Shown: piece by piece, positions 31,291-42,280 of the stretch
How the letters are laid out: each line of letters opens with the position of its first letter
How positions within the stretch are numbered: the first letter of the stretch is position 1
Origin: Ryuthela nishihirai
Taxonomy: Eukaryota; Arthropoda; Arachnida; Araneae; Heptathelidae
Length of the DNA stretch: 64,000 nt
Assembly (NCBI GenBank): GCA_038380435.1
Contig: JAWZYU010000028.1
Coordinates: 45,071,095 to 45,135,094 of the forward strand
Direction of reading: 5' to 3'
Program-made: the position numbers and the translations under genes
Notes under the pieces: generated by a model
Told to the model about the DNA's origin: nothing
Database searches by the model: none
The model's input: the letters and a program-made list of their open reading frames with translations, nothing else

Positions 31291-34200
31291 GTGGAGTGCA
31301 TAATTGAATGGAGGTCATGGAGTGCGAAGAGAATTGAAAGGGGTGCAGGGAGTGCGAGGAGAATTGAATGGGGTGCAGGGAGTGTGAGGAGAATTGAATG
31401 GGGTGCAGGGAGTGCGAAAAGAAATGAGTGGGGTACAGGGAGTGCGAGGAGAATTCAATGGGGTGCAGGGAGTGCGAAGAGAAATGAGTGGGGTACAGGG
31501 AGTGCGAGGAGAATTGAATGGGATGCAGGGAGTGTGAGGAGAAATGAGTGGGGTACAGGGAGTGCGAGGAGAATTGAATGGGGTGCAGGGAGTGCGAGGG
31601 GAATTGAATGGGGTGCAGGGAGTGCGAAGAGAAATGAGTGGGGTACAGGGAGTGCGAGGAGAATTAAATGGGGTGCAGGGAGTGTGAGGAGAAATGAGTG
31701 GGGTACAGGGAGTGCGAGGAGAATTGAATGGGGTGCTGGGAGTGCGAAGAGAAATGAGTGGGGTACAGGGAGTGCGAGGAGAATTGAATGGGATGCAGGG
31801 AGTGTGAGGAGAAATGAGTGGGGTACAGGGAGTGCGAGGAGAATTGAATGGGGTGCAGGGAGTGCGAGGGGAATTGAATGGGGTGCAGGGAGTGCGAAGA
31901 GAAATGAGTGGGGTACAGGGAGTGCGAGGAGAATTGAATGGGGTGCAGGGAGTGTGAGGAGAAATGAGTGGGGTACAGGGAGTGCGAGGAGAATTGAATG
32001 GGGTGCTGGGAGTGCAAAGAGAAATTAGTGGGGTACAGGGAGTGCGAGGAGAATTGAATGGGATGCATGGAGTGTGAGGAGAAATGAGTGGGGTACAGGG
32101 AGTGCGAGGAGAATTGAATGGGGTGCAGGGAGTGCGAGGGGAATTGAATGGGGTGCAGGGAGTGCGAAGAGAAATGAGTGGGGTACAGGGAGTGCGAGGA
32201 GAATTAAATGGGGTGCAGGGAGTGTGAGGAGAAATGAGTGGGGTACAGGGAGTGCGAGGAGAATTGAATGGGGTGCAGGGAGTGTGAGGAGAAATGAGTG
32301 GGGTACAGGGAGTGCGAGGAGAATTGAATGGAGTGCTGGGAGTGCGAAGAGAAATGAGTGAGGTACAGGGAGTGCGAGGAGAATTGAATGGGATGCAGGG
32401 AGTGTGAGGAGAAATGAGTGGGGTACAGGGAGTGCGAGGAGAATTGAATGGGGTGCAGGGAGTGCGAGGGGAATTGAATGGGGTGCAGGGAGTGCGAAGA
32501 GAAATGAGTGGGGTACAGGGAGTGCGAGGAGAATTAAATGGGGTGCAGGGAGTGTGAGGAGAAATGAGTGGGGTACAGGGAGTGCGAGGAGAATTGAATG
32601 GGGTGCAGGGAGTGTGAGGAGAAATGAGTGAAGTACAGGGAGTGCGAGGAGAATTGAATGGGGTGCTGGGAGTGCGAAGAGAAATGAGTGAGGTACAGGG
32701 AGTGCGAGGAGAATTGAATGGGATGCAGGGAGTGTGAGTAGAAATGAGTGGGGTACAGGGAGTGCGAGGAGAATTGAATGGGGTGCAGGGAGTGCGAGGA
32801 GAATTGAATGGGGTGCAGGGAGTGCGAAAAGAAATGAGTGGGGTACAGGGAGTGCGAGGAGAATTCAATGGGGTGCAGGGAGTGCGAAGAGAAATGAGTG
32901 GGGTACAGGGAGTGCGAGGAGAATTGAATGGGATGCAGGGAGTGTGAGGAGAAATGAGTGGGGTACAGGGAGTGCGAGGAGAATTGAATGGGGTGCAGGG
33001 AGTGCGAAGAGAAATGAGTGGGGTACAGGGAGTGCGAGGAGAATTGAATGGGATGCAGGGAGTGTGAGGAGAAATGAGTGGGGTACAGGGAGTGCGAGGA
33101 GAATTGAATGGGGTGCAGGGAGTGCGAGGGGAATTGAATGGGGTGCAGGGAGTGCGAAGAGAAATGAGTGGGGTACAGGGAGTGCGAGGAGAATTAAATG
33201 GGGTGCAGGGAGTGTGAGGAGAAATGAGTGGGGTACAGGGAGTGCGAGGAGAATTGAATGGGGTGCTGGGAGTGCGAAGAGAAATGAGTGGGGTACAGGG
33301 AGTGCGAGGAGAATTGAATGGGATGCAGGGAGTGTGAGGAGAAATGAGTGGGGTACAGGGAGTGCGAGGAGAATTGAATGGGGTGCAGGGAGTGCGAGGG
33401 GAATTGAATGGGGTGCAGGGAGTGCGAGGGGAATTGAATGGGGTGCAGGGAGTGCGAAGAGAAATGAGTGGGGTACAGGGAGTGCGAGGAGAATTGAATG
33501 GGGTGCAGGGAGTGTGAGGAGAAATGAGTGGGGTACAGGGAGTGCGAGGAGAATTGAATGGGGTGCTGGGAGTGCAAAGAGAAATGAGTGGGGTACAGGG
33601 AGTGCGAGGAGAATTGAATGGGATGCAGGGAGTGTGAGGAGAAATGAGTGGGGTACAGGGAGTACGAGGAGAATTGAATGGGGTGCAGGGAGTGCGAGGG
33701 GAATTGAATGGGGTGCAGGGAGTGCGAAGAGAAATGAGTGGGGTACAGGGAGTGCGAGGAGAATTAAATGGGGTGCAGGGAGTGTGAGGAGAAATGAGTG
33801 GGGTACAGGGAGTGCGAGGAGAATTGAATGGGGTGCAGGGAGTGTGAGGAGAAATGAGTGGGGTACAAGGAGTGCGAGGAGAATTGAATGGGATGCTGCG
33901 AGTGCGAAGAGAAATGAGTGGGGTACAGGGAGTGCGAGGAGAATTGAATGGGATGCAGGGAGTGTGAGGAGAAATGAGTGGGGTACAGGGAGTGCGAGGA
34001 GAATTGAATGGGGTGCAGGGAGTGCGAGGGGAATTGAATGGGGTGCAGGGAGTGCTAAGAGAAATGAGTGGGGTACAGGGAGTGCGAGGAGAATTAAATG
34101 GGGTGCAGGGAGTGTGAGGAGAAATGAGTGGGGTACAGGGAGTGCGAGGAGAATTGAATGGGGTGTAGGGAGTGTGAGGAGAAATGAGTGGAGTACAGGG

Positions 34201-35680
34201 AGTGCGAGGAGAATTGAATGGGGTGCTGGGAGTGCGAAGAGAAATGAGTGGGGTACAGGGAGTGCGAGGAGAATTGAATGGGATGCAGGGAGTGTGAGGA
34301 GAAATGAGTGGGGTACAGGAAGTGCGAGGAGAATTGAATGGGGTGCAGGGAGTGCGAGGAGAATTAAATGGGGTGCAGGGAGTGTGAGGAGAATTGAATG
34401 GGGTGCAGGGAGTGCGAAAAGAAATGAGTGGGGTACAGGGAGTGCGAGGAGAATTGAATGGGGTGCTGGGAGTGCGAAGAGAAATGAGTGGGGTACAGGG
34501 AGTGCGAGGAGAATTAAATGGGGTGCAGGGAGTGTGAGGAGAAATGAGTGGGGTACAGGGAGTGCGAGGAGAATTGAATGGGGTGCAGGGAGTGTGAGGA
34601 GAAATGAGTGGGGTACAGGGAGTGCGAGGAGAATTGAATGGGGTGCAGGGAGTGTGAGGAGAAATGAGTGGGGTACAGGGAGTGCGAGGAGAATTGAATG
34701 GGGTGCAGAGAGTGCGAAGAGAAATTAGTGGGGTACAGGGAGTGTTAGGAGAATTGAATGGGGTTCAGGGAGTGCGAAGAGAAATGAGTGGGGTACAGGG
34801 AGTGCGAGGAGAATTGGGGTGCTGGAGTGCGAAGAGAAATGAGTGGGGTACAGGGAGTGCGAGGAGAATTGAATGGGATGCAGGGAGTGTGAGGAGAAAT
34901 GAGTGGGGTACAGGGAGTGCGAGGAGAATTCAATGGGGTTCAGGGAGTGCGAAGAGAAATGAGTGGGGTACAGGGAGTGCGAGGATAATTGGGGTGCTGG
35001 TGTGCGAAGAGAAATGAGTGGGGTACAGGGAGTGCGAGGAGAATTGAATGGGGTGCAGGGAGTGCGAAGAGAAATGAGTTGGGTACAGGGAGTGCGAGGA
35101 GAATTGAATGGGGTGCAGGGAGTGTGAGGAGAATTGAATGGAGTGCAGGGAGTGCGAAAAGAAATGAGTGGGGTACAGGGAGTGCGAGGAGAATTGAATG
35201 GGGTGCTGGGAGTGCGAAGAGAATTGAATGGGGTGCAGGAAGTGTGAGGAGAAATGAATGGGGGCAGGGAGTGCGATGAGAATTAAAAGGTGGCAAGGAG
35301 AATTGAAAGGAGGTGTGAGGAGAATTGAAAGGAGGTGCGAGGAGAATTGAATGGGATGCAGGGAGCGCGAAGAGAAATGAGTGGGGTGCAGGGAGTGCGA
35401 GGAGAATTGAATGGGATGCAGGGAGTGCGAAGAGAAATGAGTGGGGTACAGGGAGTGCGAGGAGAATTGAATGGGATGCAGGAAGTGTGAGGAGAAATGA
35501 GTGGGATACAGGGAGTGCGAGGAGAATTGAATGGGGGCAGGAAGTGTGAGGAGAAATGAATGGGGGCAGGGAGTGCGATGAGAATTAAAATGTGGCAAGG
35601 AGAATTGAAAGGAGGTGTGAGGAGAATTGAAAGGAGGTGTGAGGAGAAATGAAAGGAGGTGTGAGGAGAATTGAAAGGAG
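31291..35680. repeat. 30-bp minisatellite, 4.4 kb
   Basis: About 145 units alternating two 30-bp types: GTGCGAGGAGAATTGAATGG and GTGCGAAGAGAAATGAGTGG, each followed by GGTGCAGGGA or GGTACAGGGA. Periodicity is strictly 30/60 bp from 31291 to about 34810, with no net indel. Variant GGATGCAGGG recurs every 210-330 bp, showing a loose higher-order structure. Indels and degenerate units (GGAGGTGTGAGG) appear towards 35680. Because 30 is divisible by 3, long frames run on both strands: 664 codons forward at 32734-34728, reading (GSARRIEWGA)n, and 517 codons reverse at 31315-32868, reading (SPRTPCTPFN)n. I do not call these genes. Confidence 0.97.
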
Positions 35681-35960
35681 GTGCGAGGAGAATTGAAGCT
35701 GGTGCTAGAAGAATTGAAGCTAGTACGAGGGGAACTGAAGCTGGTACGAAAGAACTGAAGGGGGTGCGAGGAGTGATGAAGGGAATTCAATGAGTGTTGA
35801 AGGGTGTGCAAAAAGAGTTGAAAGAAGGTGCGAGGAGAATTGAAGCTGGTGCTAGAAGAAGGGGGGAGGAATTTGAAGGGCGAAGAAAAATTGAAGACGG
35901 TGCGAAGAGTATTGAAAGGGATGCGAGGCATCCATACGTTTCTGCAAGGAGTGAGAAAGG
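35681..35960. repeat. Decayed edge of the 30-bp array
   Basis: GAATTGAAGCTGGTGC- and GAGTATTGAAAGGG-type units decay into non-repetitive DNA. Confidence 0.75.
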
Positions 35961-36289
35961 TTAAGAACATCTGTCTTATCATGGAAAAATGTTCAATACA
36001 TAGAAAAAACTTTTTCTTCGCGATGTAAAAAAATTTAAAAAATGAAAATCTCTTTGAAAACTACAGATGAGACAACGCCGATTTATCAAAATTTTGAAGT
36101 GAAATAAAATAGCTTAAAATATAAAAACACATGAAACAAAAGTACTTTGATAATAAGAGATTGCTGTTGGAGCGTAATTTCCACGATTAATTTTTTTTGG
36201 AGCGTTTTTTCCACGATTAAAACCATTGCTTTATTACACATCCAAAACTACAAAGATTGCAAATCGAATTTAACAAAAAAATTATATTT
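35961..36289. other. AT-rich DNA with a small duplication
   Basis: A ~28-bp segment (TTGGAGCG..TTTCCACGATTA) occurs twice at 36167-36228. Nothing else recognised. Confidence 0.5.
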
Positions 36290-36301
36290 AACAACATACT
36301 A

Positions 36302-36684
36302 AGGGGCGGGGGTGGCTCAGTCGGTAGCACGCCAGGTTCGTAATCTGTAGTTCCCAGGTTGGAGTCCCAGCTGGGTCAGCGTTGAGAGTTATCTCCGCAA
36401 AATTTCCCCGCCCATGGTCAGTAGGGGACACCGATGGGCTTGAAAAGGCCGCCGTCCGTCGGATGGGACGTTAAGCCGTGGCCCCGTGTGCGGGAGAGCC
36501 ATACCCTGTGCACGTTAAAGAACACGCTGGATGGCCTTGACGGGAAGCTACCATCAGTCTCCCAACAGCTATTCCAGTGGGTCCCCTTCCCCAACCTTCT
36601 CTGAGCCTTCGGGGTCCTTATGACTGACCATTTAGCCCATGGTGTGCAAAAAAGTGCCGCTCAGAGGTAAAACAATCCAATCCA
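36302..36684 (+). mobile_element. SINE-A, full length, imperfect TSD
   Basis: TSD AACAACAYACTA (one mismatch) at 36290-36301 and 36685-36696. The body lacks a few bases before ATGGTCAGTAGGGG. Confidence 0.9.
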
Positions 36685-36696
36685 AACAACACACTA

Positions 36697-37342
36697 GACG
36701 CATAAAAAAAGTTGAATCTCACAACGCATAAAAGCTACGTCGAAAACAGAAAACTGAGCAAGATTTAGAAAAACTTATAAAAAAGAACAAAATAGTTTGG
36801 GGGAATTTTAAAAGGCTTCTACACTTCGATGGCTAAACAGCAGACAAGCCCAATTTACCAAAAACTCGAGCATGATATTCCACCCTTTCCAAGTGCCATT
36901 AGAAACGTTTTAAGTGCAGACTTTAATGCTTGCCACCGGGAATCTAGCGGCGATCTATTCCGAAAGATGAGATAATTTATCGCAAGAGCCCGGATTAGGG
37001 AACCCAATCGCTCTCCTAACGGCCTCTCTTCTATGCATCATCTCATCTATTACATGTGTCTAGGTGCGTTAACGCGACTGACGGGGCCCATGCTGCCTCC
37101 TGCTCCTGATGCCACATCGCCGTGGGGATCCCTCCTGTCTACTGCAGGCACTGTCGCGAACGGAGAAAAAATGGCCTCCTAAGGATATGGAGACCATGTC
37201 AGGGTCTTGATAATGGCCAAAGGAAAGTTTCTGAGGATTTTCCTCTTTCCAACTTACGGGGGCATAAGATGAGAAAAAAACAGGATTTTAAACACGTCTT
37301 AAAGTATTCTTTCTTCCCTGTGTTTTTCTACCGGTACTGATT
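36697..37342. other. Possibly unique DNA, partly GC-richer
   Basis: 36900-37250 is less AT-rich than its surroundings and matches no local repeat family. No credible frame longer than 72 codons. It could be host-derived non-coding sequence. Confidence 0.4.
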
Positions 37343-37546
37343 CGTATTCATACAATACGGTGCAAACAGAAATTTGAGTGTTTGGTTTGATTTTTCATAC
37401 TTAGCGTTCGTATTCATACAATACGGTGCAAACAGAAATTTGAGTGTTTGGTTTGGTTTTTCATACTTAGTATTCGTATTCATACAATACGGTGCAAACA
37501 GAAATTTGAGTGTTTGGTTTGATTTTTCATACTTAGTGTTCGTATT
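37343..37546. repeat. 66-bp tandem repeat, three units
   Basis: Units start at 37343, 37409 and 37475 (CGTATTCATACAATACGG, AACAGAAATTTGAGTGTTTG), followed by a partial fourth unit. Related to the ~128-bp family at 30958-31285 and 38198-38410. Frames on both strands are by-products of a period divisible by 3. Confidence 0.92.
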
Positions 37547-37554
37547 CATTAGTG

Positions 37555-37776
37555 TAGGGGTTCTCAACGTGTGGTACGCGTATCCCTTGGGGGTATGCGG
37601 TAAAATGTTTTGGGGTACGCCGTGAGAGCTCAAAAGTCGCTAGATATATGTTATATATATATATCATTTTATTCGCATTATTATACTATAACTATAGTTT
37701 TATCTATCTATACAAGCGGTACGCCAGTTACACATTTCCAGGGGATGCGTGAAGCATAAAAGGTTGAGAACCACTG
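37555..37776. mobile_element. hAT MITE, tandem copy 1
   Basis: 222 bp between GGGGTTCTCAACG and GTTGAGAACCACTG. Flanked by 8-bp CATTAGTG (37547-37554) and CATTAGAG (37777-37784). Right half equals the reverse complement of the 128-bp unit at 2620-2936. Confidence 0.88.
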
Positions 37777-37784
37777 CATTAGAG

Positions 37785-37980
37785 CATGGGTTCTCAACGT
37801 GGGGTACGCGATAAAAATTTTTGGGGTACGCCGTGAGAACTCAAAAGTCGCTAGATATATGTTATATATATATTTTATTCGCATTGTTATACTATAACTA
37901 TAGTTTTATCTATCTATACAAGGGGTACGCCAGTTACACATTTCCAGGGGATACGTGAAGCATAAAAGGTTAAGAACATG
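37785..37980. mobile_element. hAT MITE, tandem copy 2
   Basis: 196 bp, CATGGGTTCTCAACG to GGTTAAGAACATG, followed by CATTAGAG (37981-37988). Right terminus mutated (AACATG instead of AACCACTG). Confidence 0.87.
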
Positions 37981-37988
37981 CATTAGAG

Positions 37989-38189
37989 CATGGGTTCTCA
38001 ACGTGGGGTACGCGATAAAATTTTTTGGGGTACGCCGTGAGAGCTCAAAAGTCGCTAGATCTAGTAACAAAGTCTCTAAGTTGGCATTATTATACTATAA
38101 CTATAGTTTTATCTATCTTTGAAAGGGGTGCGCCAGTTACATACACATTTCCAGGAGGTAAGTGAAGCATAAAAAGTTGAGAACCACTG
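37989..38189. mobile_element. hAT MITE, tandem copy 3
   Basis: 201 bp, CATGGGTTCTCAACG to GTTGAGAACCACTG, followed by CATTAGAG (38190-38197). The left TIR carries the same CATGGG change as copy 2, so copies 2 and 3 are most closely related. Confidence 0.87.
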
Positions 38190-38197
38190 CATTAGAG

Positions 38198-38410
38198 GAC
38201 TGTGAACAGTGATTTTTAGCTTTTTGTTTTCCCTTTAAATTTAGTATTCCTACTCATACAAAATGGAGTAAACAGAAATTTGAATGTTTCGTTTTATTTT
38301 CAGGCTTAGTGCTCGTATTCATTAGAGGCGTTGAACAGCAATTTTAGTCTTTCGTTTGCCCTTTAAATTTAGTATTCGCACTCAAATAAAAATGGTGTAA
38401 ACAGAAATTT
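38198..38410. repeat. ~128-bp repeat family, right flank
   Basis: GTGAACAGTGATTTTTAGC, CTCATACAAAATGGAGTAAAC and TAGTGCTCGTATTCATTAGAGG link this to 30958-31285. The MITE array sits at the native CATTAGAG of this repeat. Confidence 0.75.
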
Positions 38411-38482
38411 TACTTCAGATTGAAGATATTTTTTCACGTATTTATTCATATATTAAGGAAGATATCATTCTGAATTTCACGT

Positions 38483-38868
38483 CGGGCTCAGTCGGTAGCG
38501 CGCCAGACTCGTAATCTGTAGTTCCAAGGTTCGAGTCCCAGCTGGGTGAGCGTTGAGATGTATCTCCGCAAAATTTCCCCGCCCTGCCCATGGTTAGTAG
38601 GGGACACCGATGGGCTTGGAAAGGCCGCCGTCCGTCGGATGGGACGTTAAGCCGTGGCCCCGTGTGCGGGAGAGCCATACCCTGTGCACGTTAAAGAACA
38701 CGCTGGATGGCCTTGACGGGAGGCTACCATCTGTCTCCCAACAACTGTTCCAGTGGGTCCCCTCCCCCAACCTTCTCTGAGCCTTCGGGGTCCATGTGAC
38801 CTGGCCATTTAGCCCATGGTGTGCAAAAAAGTGCCGCTCAGAGGTAAAACAACCCAACCCAACCCAAA
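38483..38868 (+). mobile_element. SINE-A, first bases of head missing
   Basis: Starts at GGGCTCAGTCGG without the GC-rich 5' terminus. B box intact, tail (CAACCCAACCCAACCC) long. Confidence 0.9.
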
Positions 38869-39724
38869 GCCATAATATATCGTTGAGAATGTGAGAAATC
38901 TGTCAAAGGCTGGTGTCTTTCTCAATTAGAAATTGCTAAATGAGCAGAAGACAAGAATGGACGAATAAGTAGTAAAGCGCTTTATGCAAAAGACCGATTT
39001 CTAACCACCTATTCATCCTGTCGAATTTATGTCACACTCTACATTCTTATGCTACCATTAATCTTCTGCCAAAATTCCAGGTTTTCTAGCCCCTTTATGT
39101 GAAAGGGTACTCTTGCTTCACATGGGCACGGATAATCCATACCCTTGATAATCCGACAACGAATAATATACCTCCTTCATAATCAGGTCAGATAAATCAG
39201 GAGAATTAAGCAAATAACATCGGAATGATTTGGAAAATAAAATTTATATTCAATGCACTACATATATATGTGTATTTAACTTGTTATATTAAAAATATTC
39301 TCTATTTTACCTAATTTCTGTTCTTAATTTTTAGGTAAGCATGAAATTTGTATTAAAATTGGAACTATACTGAAAATCACAGAGGATTTAGAATTAATGT
39401 GTGAAGAAGTAAGTTAAAATATCCCTTATTTATATATTTTGTATTATAATAATCCGTAAATTTATAGTTTTTAGAGATTTCTTTTATACTACTAAATGAA
39501 ATCAAGACTCCAATTTTCTTTCAATTCATGATCATTAAAGTGAAATTTTCTTAATTTTTTTCTAAATAACATGTATCCATATTAATTGGAAAATTGCATC
39601 TTTTTTCATTTTATAACGGCCACTTGATTACATACATTTTAGCACATTTTTAGATTCTTTTGTTAACTTTTTAGCAAGTGTTTTGAATTAAGGAAATATT
39701 ACGAAATCGAATCTTATAAATCAG
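38869..39724. other. AT-rich DNA with a hAT-related segment
   Basis: 39010-39112 is the reverse complement of 2937-3034 (CTTATGCTACCATTAATC etc.). The rest has no recognised feature. Confidence 0.6.
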
Positions 39725-40415
39725 CGAAGGTAGGGGGAAAGAAAACCACCGAACAGCTCGTAGGAGATAGATGACAGCCTCTCGACAAAGACATCCAGCA
39801 TGTTCTTTAACATGCACAGGTTGTTGGGTTGGGTTGTTTACCTCTGAGCGGCACTTTTTTTGTACACCATGGGCTAAATGGCCACGTCACATGGACCCCG
39901 AAGGCTTAGAGAAGGTTGGGGGAGGGGACCCACTGAAACAGCTGTTGGGAGACAGATGGTAGCCCCCCGTCAAGGCCATCCAGCGTGTTCTTTAACGTGC
40001 ACAGGGTATGTCTCTCCTGCACACGGGGCCACGGCTTAACGTCCCATCCGACGGACGGCGGTCTTTCCAAGCCCATCGGTGTCCCCTACTGACCGTGGGC
40101 AGGGCGGGAAATTTTGCGGAGATAAATCTCAACGCTGACCCAGCTGGGACTCGAACCTGTGAACTACAGATTACGAGCCTGGCGCGCTACCGACTGAGCC
40201 ACCCCCGCTCCATTAACATGCACAGGAATGGCTCTCCTGCACAAGGAGGTCAAGACTTAACATGCCACACAACGTGAGGGGACTTTTCTAACCACATTGG
40301 TGCCTCTTTCAGAGCAGGGTGAAGAATTAACGAAGATCAATCTCAACGTTGGGACTCGAAACGGGGGACTGCAGATTACGAATCTGGATCGCTACCGACT
40401 GAGTCAACGACGTGT
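39725..40415 (-). mobile_element. Old SINE-A split by a younger SINE-A
   Basis: Diverged reverse copy: 39725-39820 (CAGCTCGTAGGAGATAGATG to TTTAACATGCACAGG) and 40227-40415 (ATGGCTCTCCTGCACAAGG to CTACCGACTGAG). Confidence 0.8.
39821..40212 (-). mobile_element. SINE-A inserted in an older SINE-A, TSD
   Basis: 14-bp TSD (TTAACATGCACAGG) at 39807-39820 and 40213-40226. Full length with tail TTGTTGGGTTGGG. Confidence 0.94.
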
Positions 40416-40635
40416 AAGAATGACGTATACGATGTAGTAAACAAATTAAGCTACAAACATCTGAATCTTTGTTGCAGATTACGAAATCGATTTAGTATAG
40501 AAGTCTGAGTTGAAAAAATGCATCGTGGGGATATGTTTCCCAAATACAAGAAAAATGAAGTTAGGCGGATTAGCTTCGAAGTCATCCTGGTTCACTCTTT
40601 TCTCAAGTGATCTTCCGGAAATTTTAAAAATTAAA

Positions 40636-40805
40636 AAAAAATCATCCCTCGAAGCAGCTGCTTGTCACAGAGTTCTAACAGGAGCTTGGCAGTATAATAG
40701 GCCGTAGAGAAAATCAGTGAGGAAAGCGAGACCTTAGAAGAAAGACAAGAACAAAACAAAAAGAAAGAAACAGCCATGCTTTACCGAGGGGCTTGTTTGA
40801 TCTCC
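40636..40805 (-). mobile_element. SINE-B, diverged
   Basis: GAAGCAGCTGCTTGTCACAGAG, ACAGGAGCTTGGCAGT and CATGCTTTACCGAGGGGC identify an old reverse copy. The head beyond box B is lost. Confidence 0.75.
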
Positions 40806-41080
40806 AGCAAGTAGAGATTTGAAACAAAATAATTCGAATCAGTTCAAATGTCAAATAGCTCCCAATCAGCAATGATTGTCAGAACTTTACTTCACACTTC
40901 GACAAGTGAGAGTAACGATGTACAAAAGTCTCATAGTACTTCCTTTTCGCCCGAGTTGGATTGTATTGTTTTACAGTCGCTCAAAAAAATATCCCACCAC
41001 AATGCCTTTCAAAAGAGATACTCTCTTGTGGAAGTGAACGGAAGGGGAGGGCTGCCAGATTAGTGTGGCCTACTGATCTG
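40806..41080. other. Sequence with a MITE-like fragment
   Basis: ACAGTCGCTCAAAAAAATATCC at 40973-40994 resembles the terminus of the foldback MITE at 19135. The other end is not found. Confidence 0.45.
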
Positions 41081-41550
41081 GACAACTATGGCTACTTTTC
41101 TTTTATTTCTACCCTGCTGAGGAGTGGTCAACCACACAGGGTCCTGGTGCTGACCATATAAACCCACTGGACTGGACAGATATATGGCTCTGAGCTTGAT
41201 TATGGATCCTGATTTTGCTGCACTGGTGGGCCTCTGTGGAGGGAAAATCTTCCGCTGTGTTTTCTGTTTGTTTGTGGGTTGACAGCCCCAAGTGAATAGA
41301 TTCACAAGATATGTTTATTAGCTGGTGGATAATCCCGAGCACAGGTCATCGCAGGCACCTGAACTCTTTGCTTCTATTGGCATCGTCAAATTCTACATTG
41401 GAGGAAGTCTTCCAGTGTAGATGGCTTCAGCCTTTAGTGGTGGGGGAACGGGTCTTTGCCTTGGGGCTGTTAGGGGGCTGTATTGATATTATCGGCATTC
41501 CCTCTCTCAATAAACATAGTTTCTTTAAACATCCCACTAACCATTTTCTC

Positions 41551-42280
41551 TCCATAGGTAATTGGAATGTGAGGACTCAGCACAGAGCTTATTCTCTTGA
41601 TGTCCTCACACAAGAACTCCACCGTTATAATTTAGATATTCTCGGCTTGCAAGAGACCAGATGGACAGATAAAGGTCAGATTCTTAAAAATAATCTTAAA
41701 TTTCTCTTTTCAGGGAGGGACGACAATAAGCATCACCAAGGCGTCGGTCTGCTTCTCAGCACACACGCTAGTGATGCTCTTCTAGGATATGAGTGCATTA
41801 ATGAAAGGTTTCGTACAGCAAAATTTCAGACAAGTGTTAAAGACTTGAATGTTATCTGCTGTTATGCCCCCATTGAGGATGCCGATGAGGATGAGAAGGA
41901 TAGGTTTTATGGACAACTTCAGGATATTTTGAATTCTGTCAAGAAAGGAGATATTACCCTTGTTCTTGGTGACTTCAATGCCAAAGTTGGTACTGACTCT
42001 GACCTTTGGGGAGGAGTAATAGGCCCTTTTGGTATTGGTAGCTGCAATGGCAATGAGCAACGTCTTCTACAGGTAAGTAAACTCAATGGATTCAGAATAA
42101 CTAACACGTAATACAAACACCACGACATACATAAGTACACATGGGTTTCATCCGATGGGCTGCATTAGAATATGATTGATTATATATTAATTAACAGCAA
42201 ATGGGCTAGTTCTGTTAGGAATACCAGGTCACATAGGGGAGCTGAAATTGGATCTGACCATTACCTTGTTAAAAGTGTCT
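41551..42280 (+). pseudogene. LINE apurinic-like endonuclease domain
   Basis: Exonuclease-endonuclease-phosphatase fold that would nick target DNA to prime reverse transcription. Visible in order: NWNVRTQ; LGLQETRW (catalytic Glu); GVGLLLS; CYAPIEDADEDEKDRFY; LVLGDFNAKVG (Asp/Asn pair); IDYILIN; GSDHYLV (terminal Asp-His). Stops at 42109-42111 and about 42168 break the frame just before IDYILIN. Otherwise all catalytic motifs are retained. An in-frame start at 41311 is available, but the real N-terminus is unknown. Confidence 0.9.

Noticed and set aside
32734..34728. 664-codon open frame
   Set aside because: By-product of a 30-bp tandem repeat whose period is divisible by three. Parallel long frames exist on the opposite strand, and single-base changes create stops without other effect.
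34930..35982. 350-codon reverse frame rich in Ser, His, Pro and Phe
   Set aside because: Runs through the 30-bp array and its decayed edge. Low-complexity translation without domain.
41311..41550. Start of the LINE protein at the ATG at 41311
   Set aside because: The ~80 residues before NWNVRTQ have no recognisable features and may be untranslated leader. The start is left undefined.
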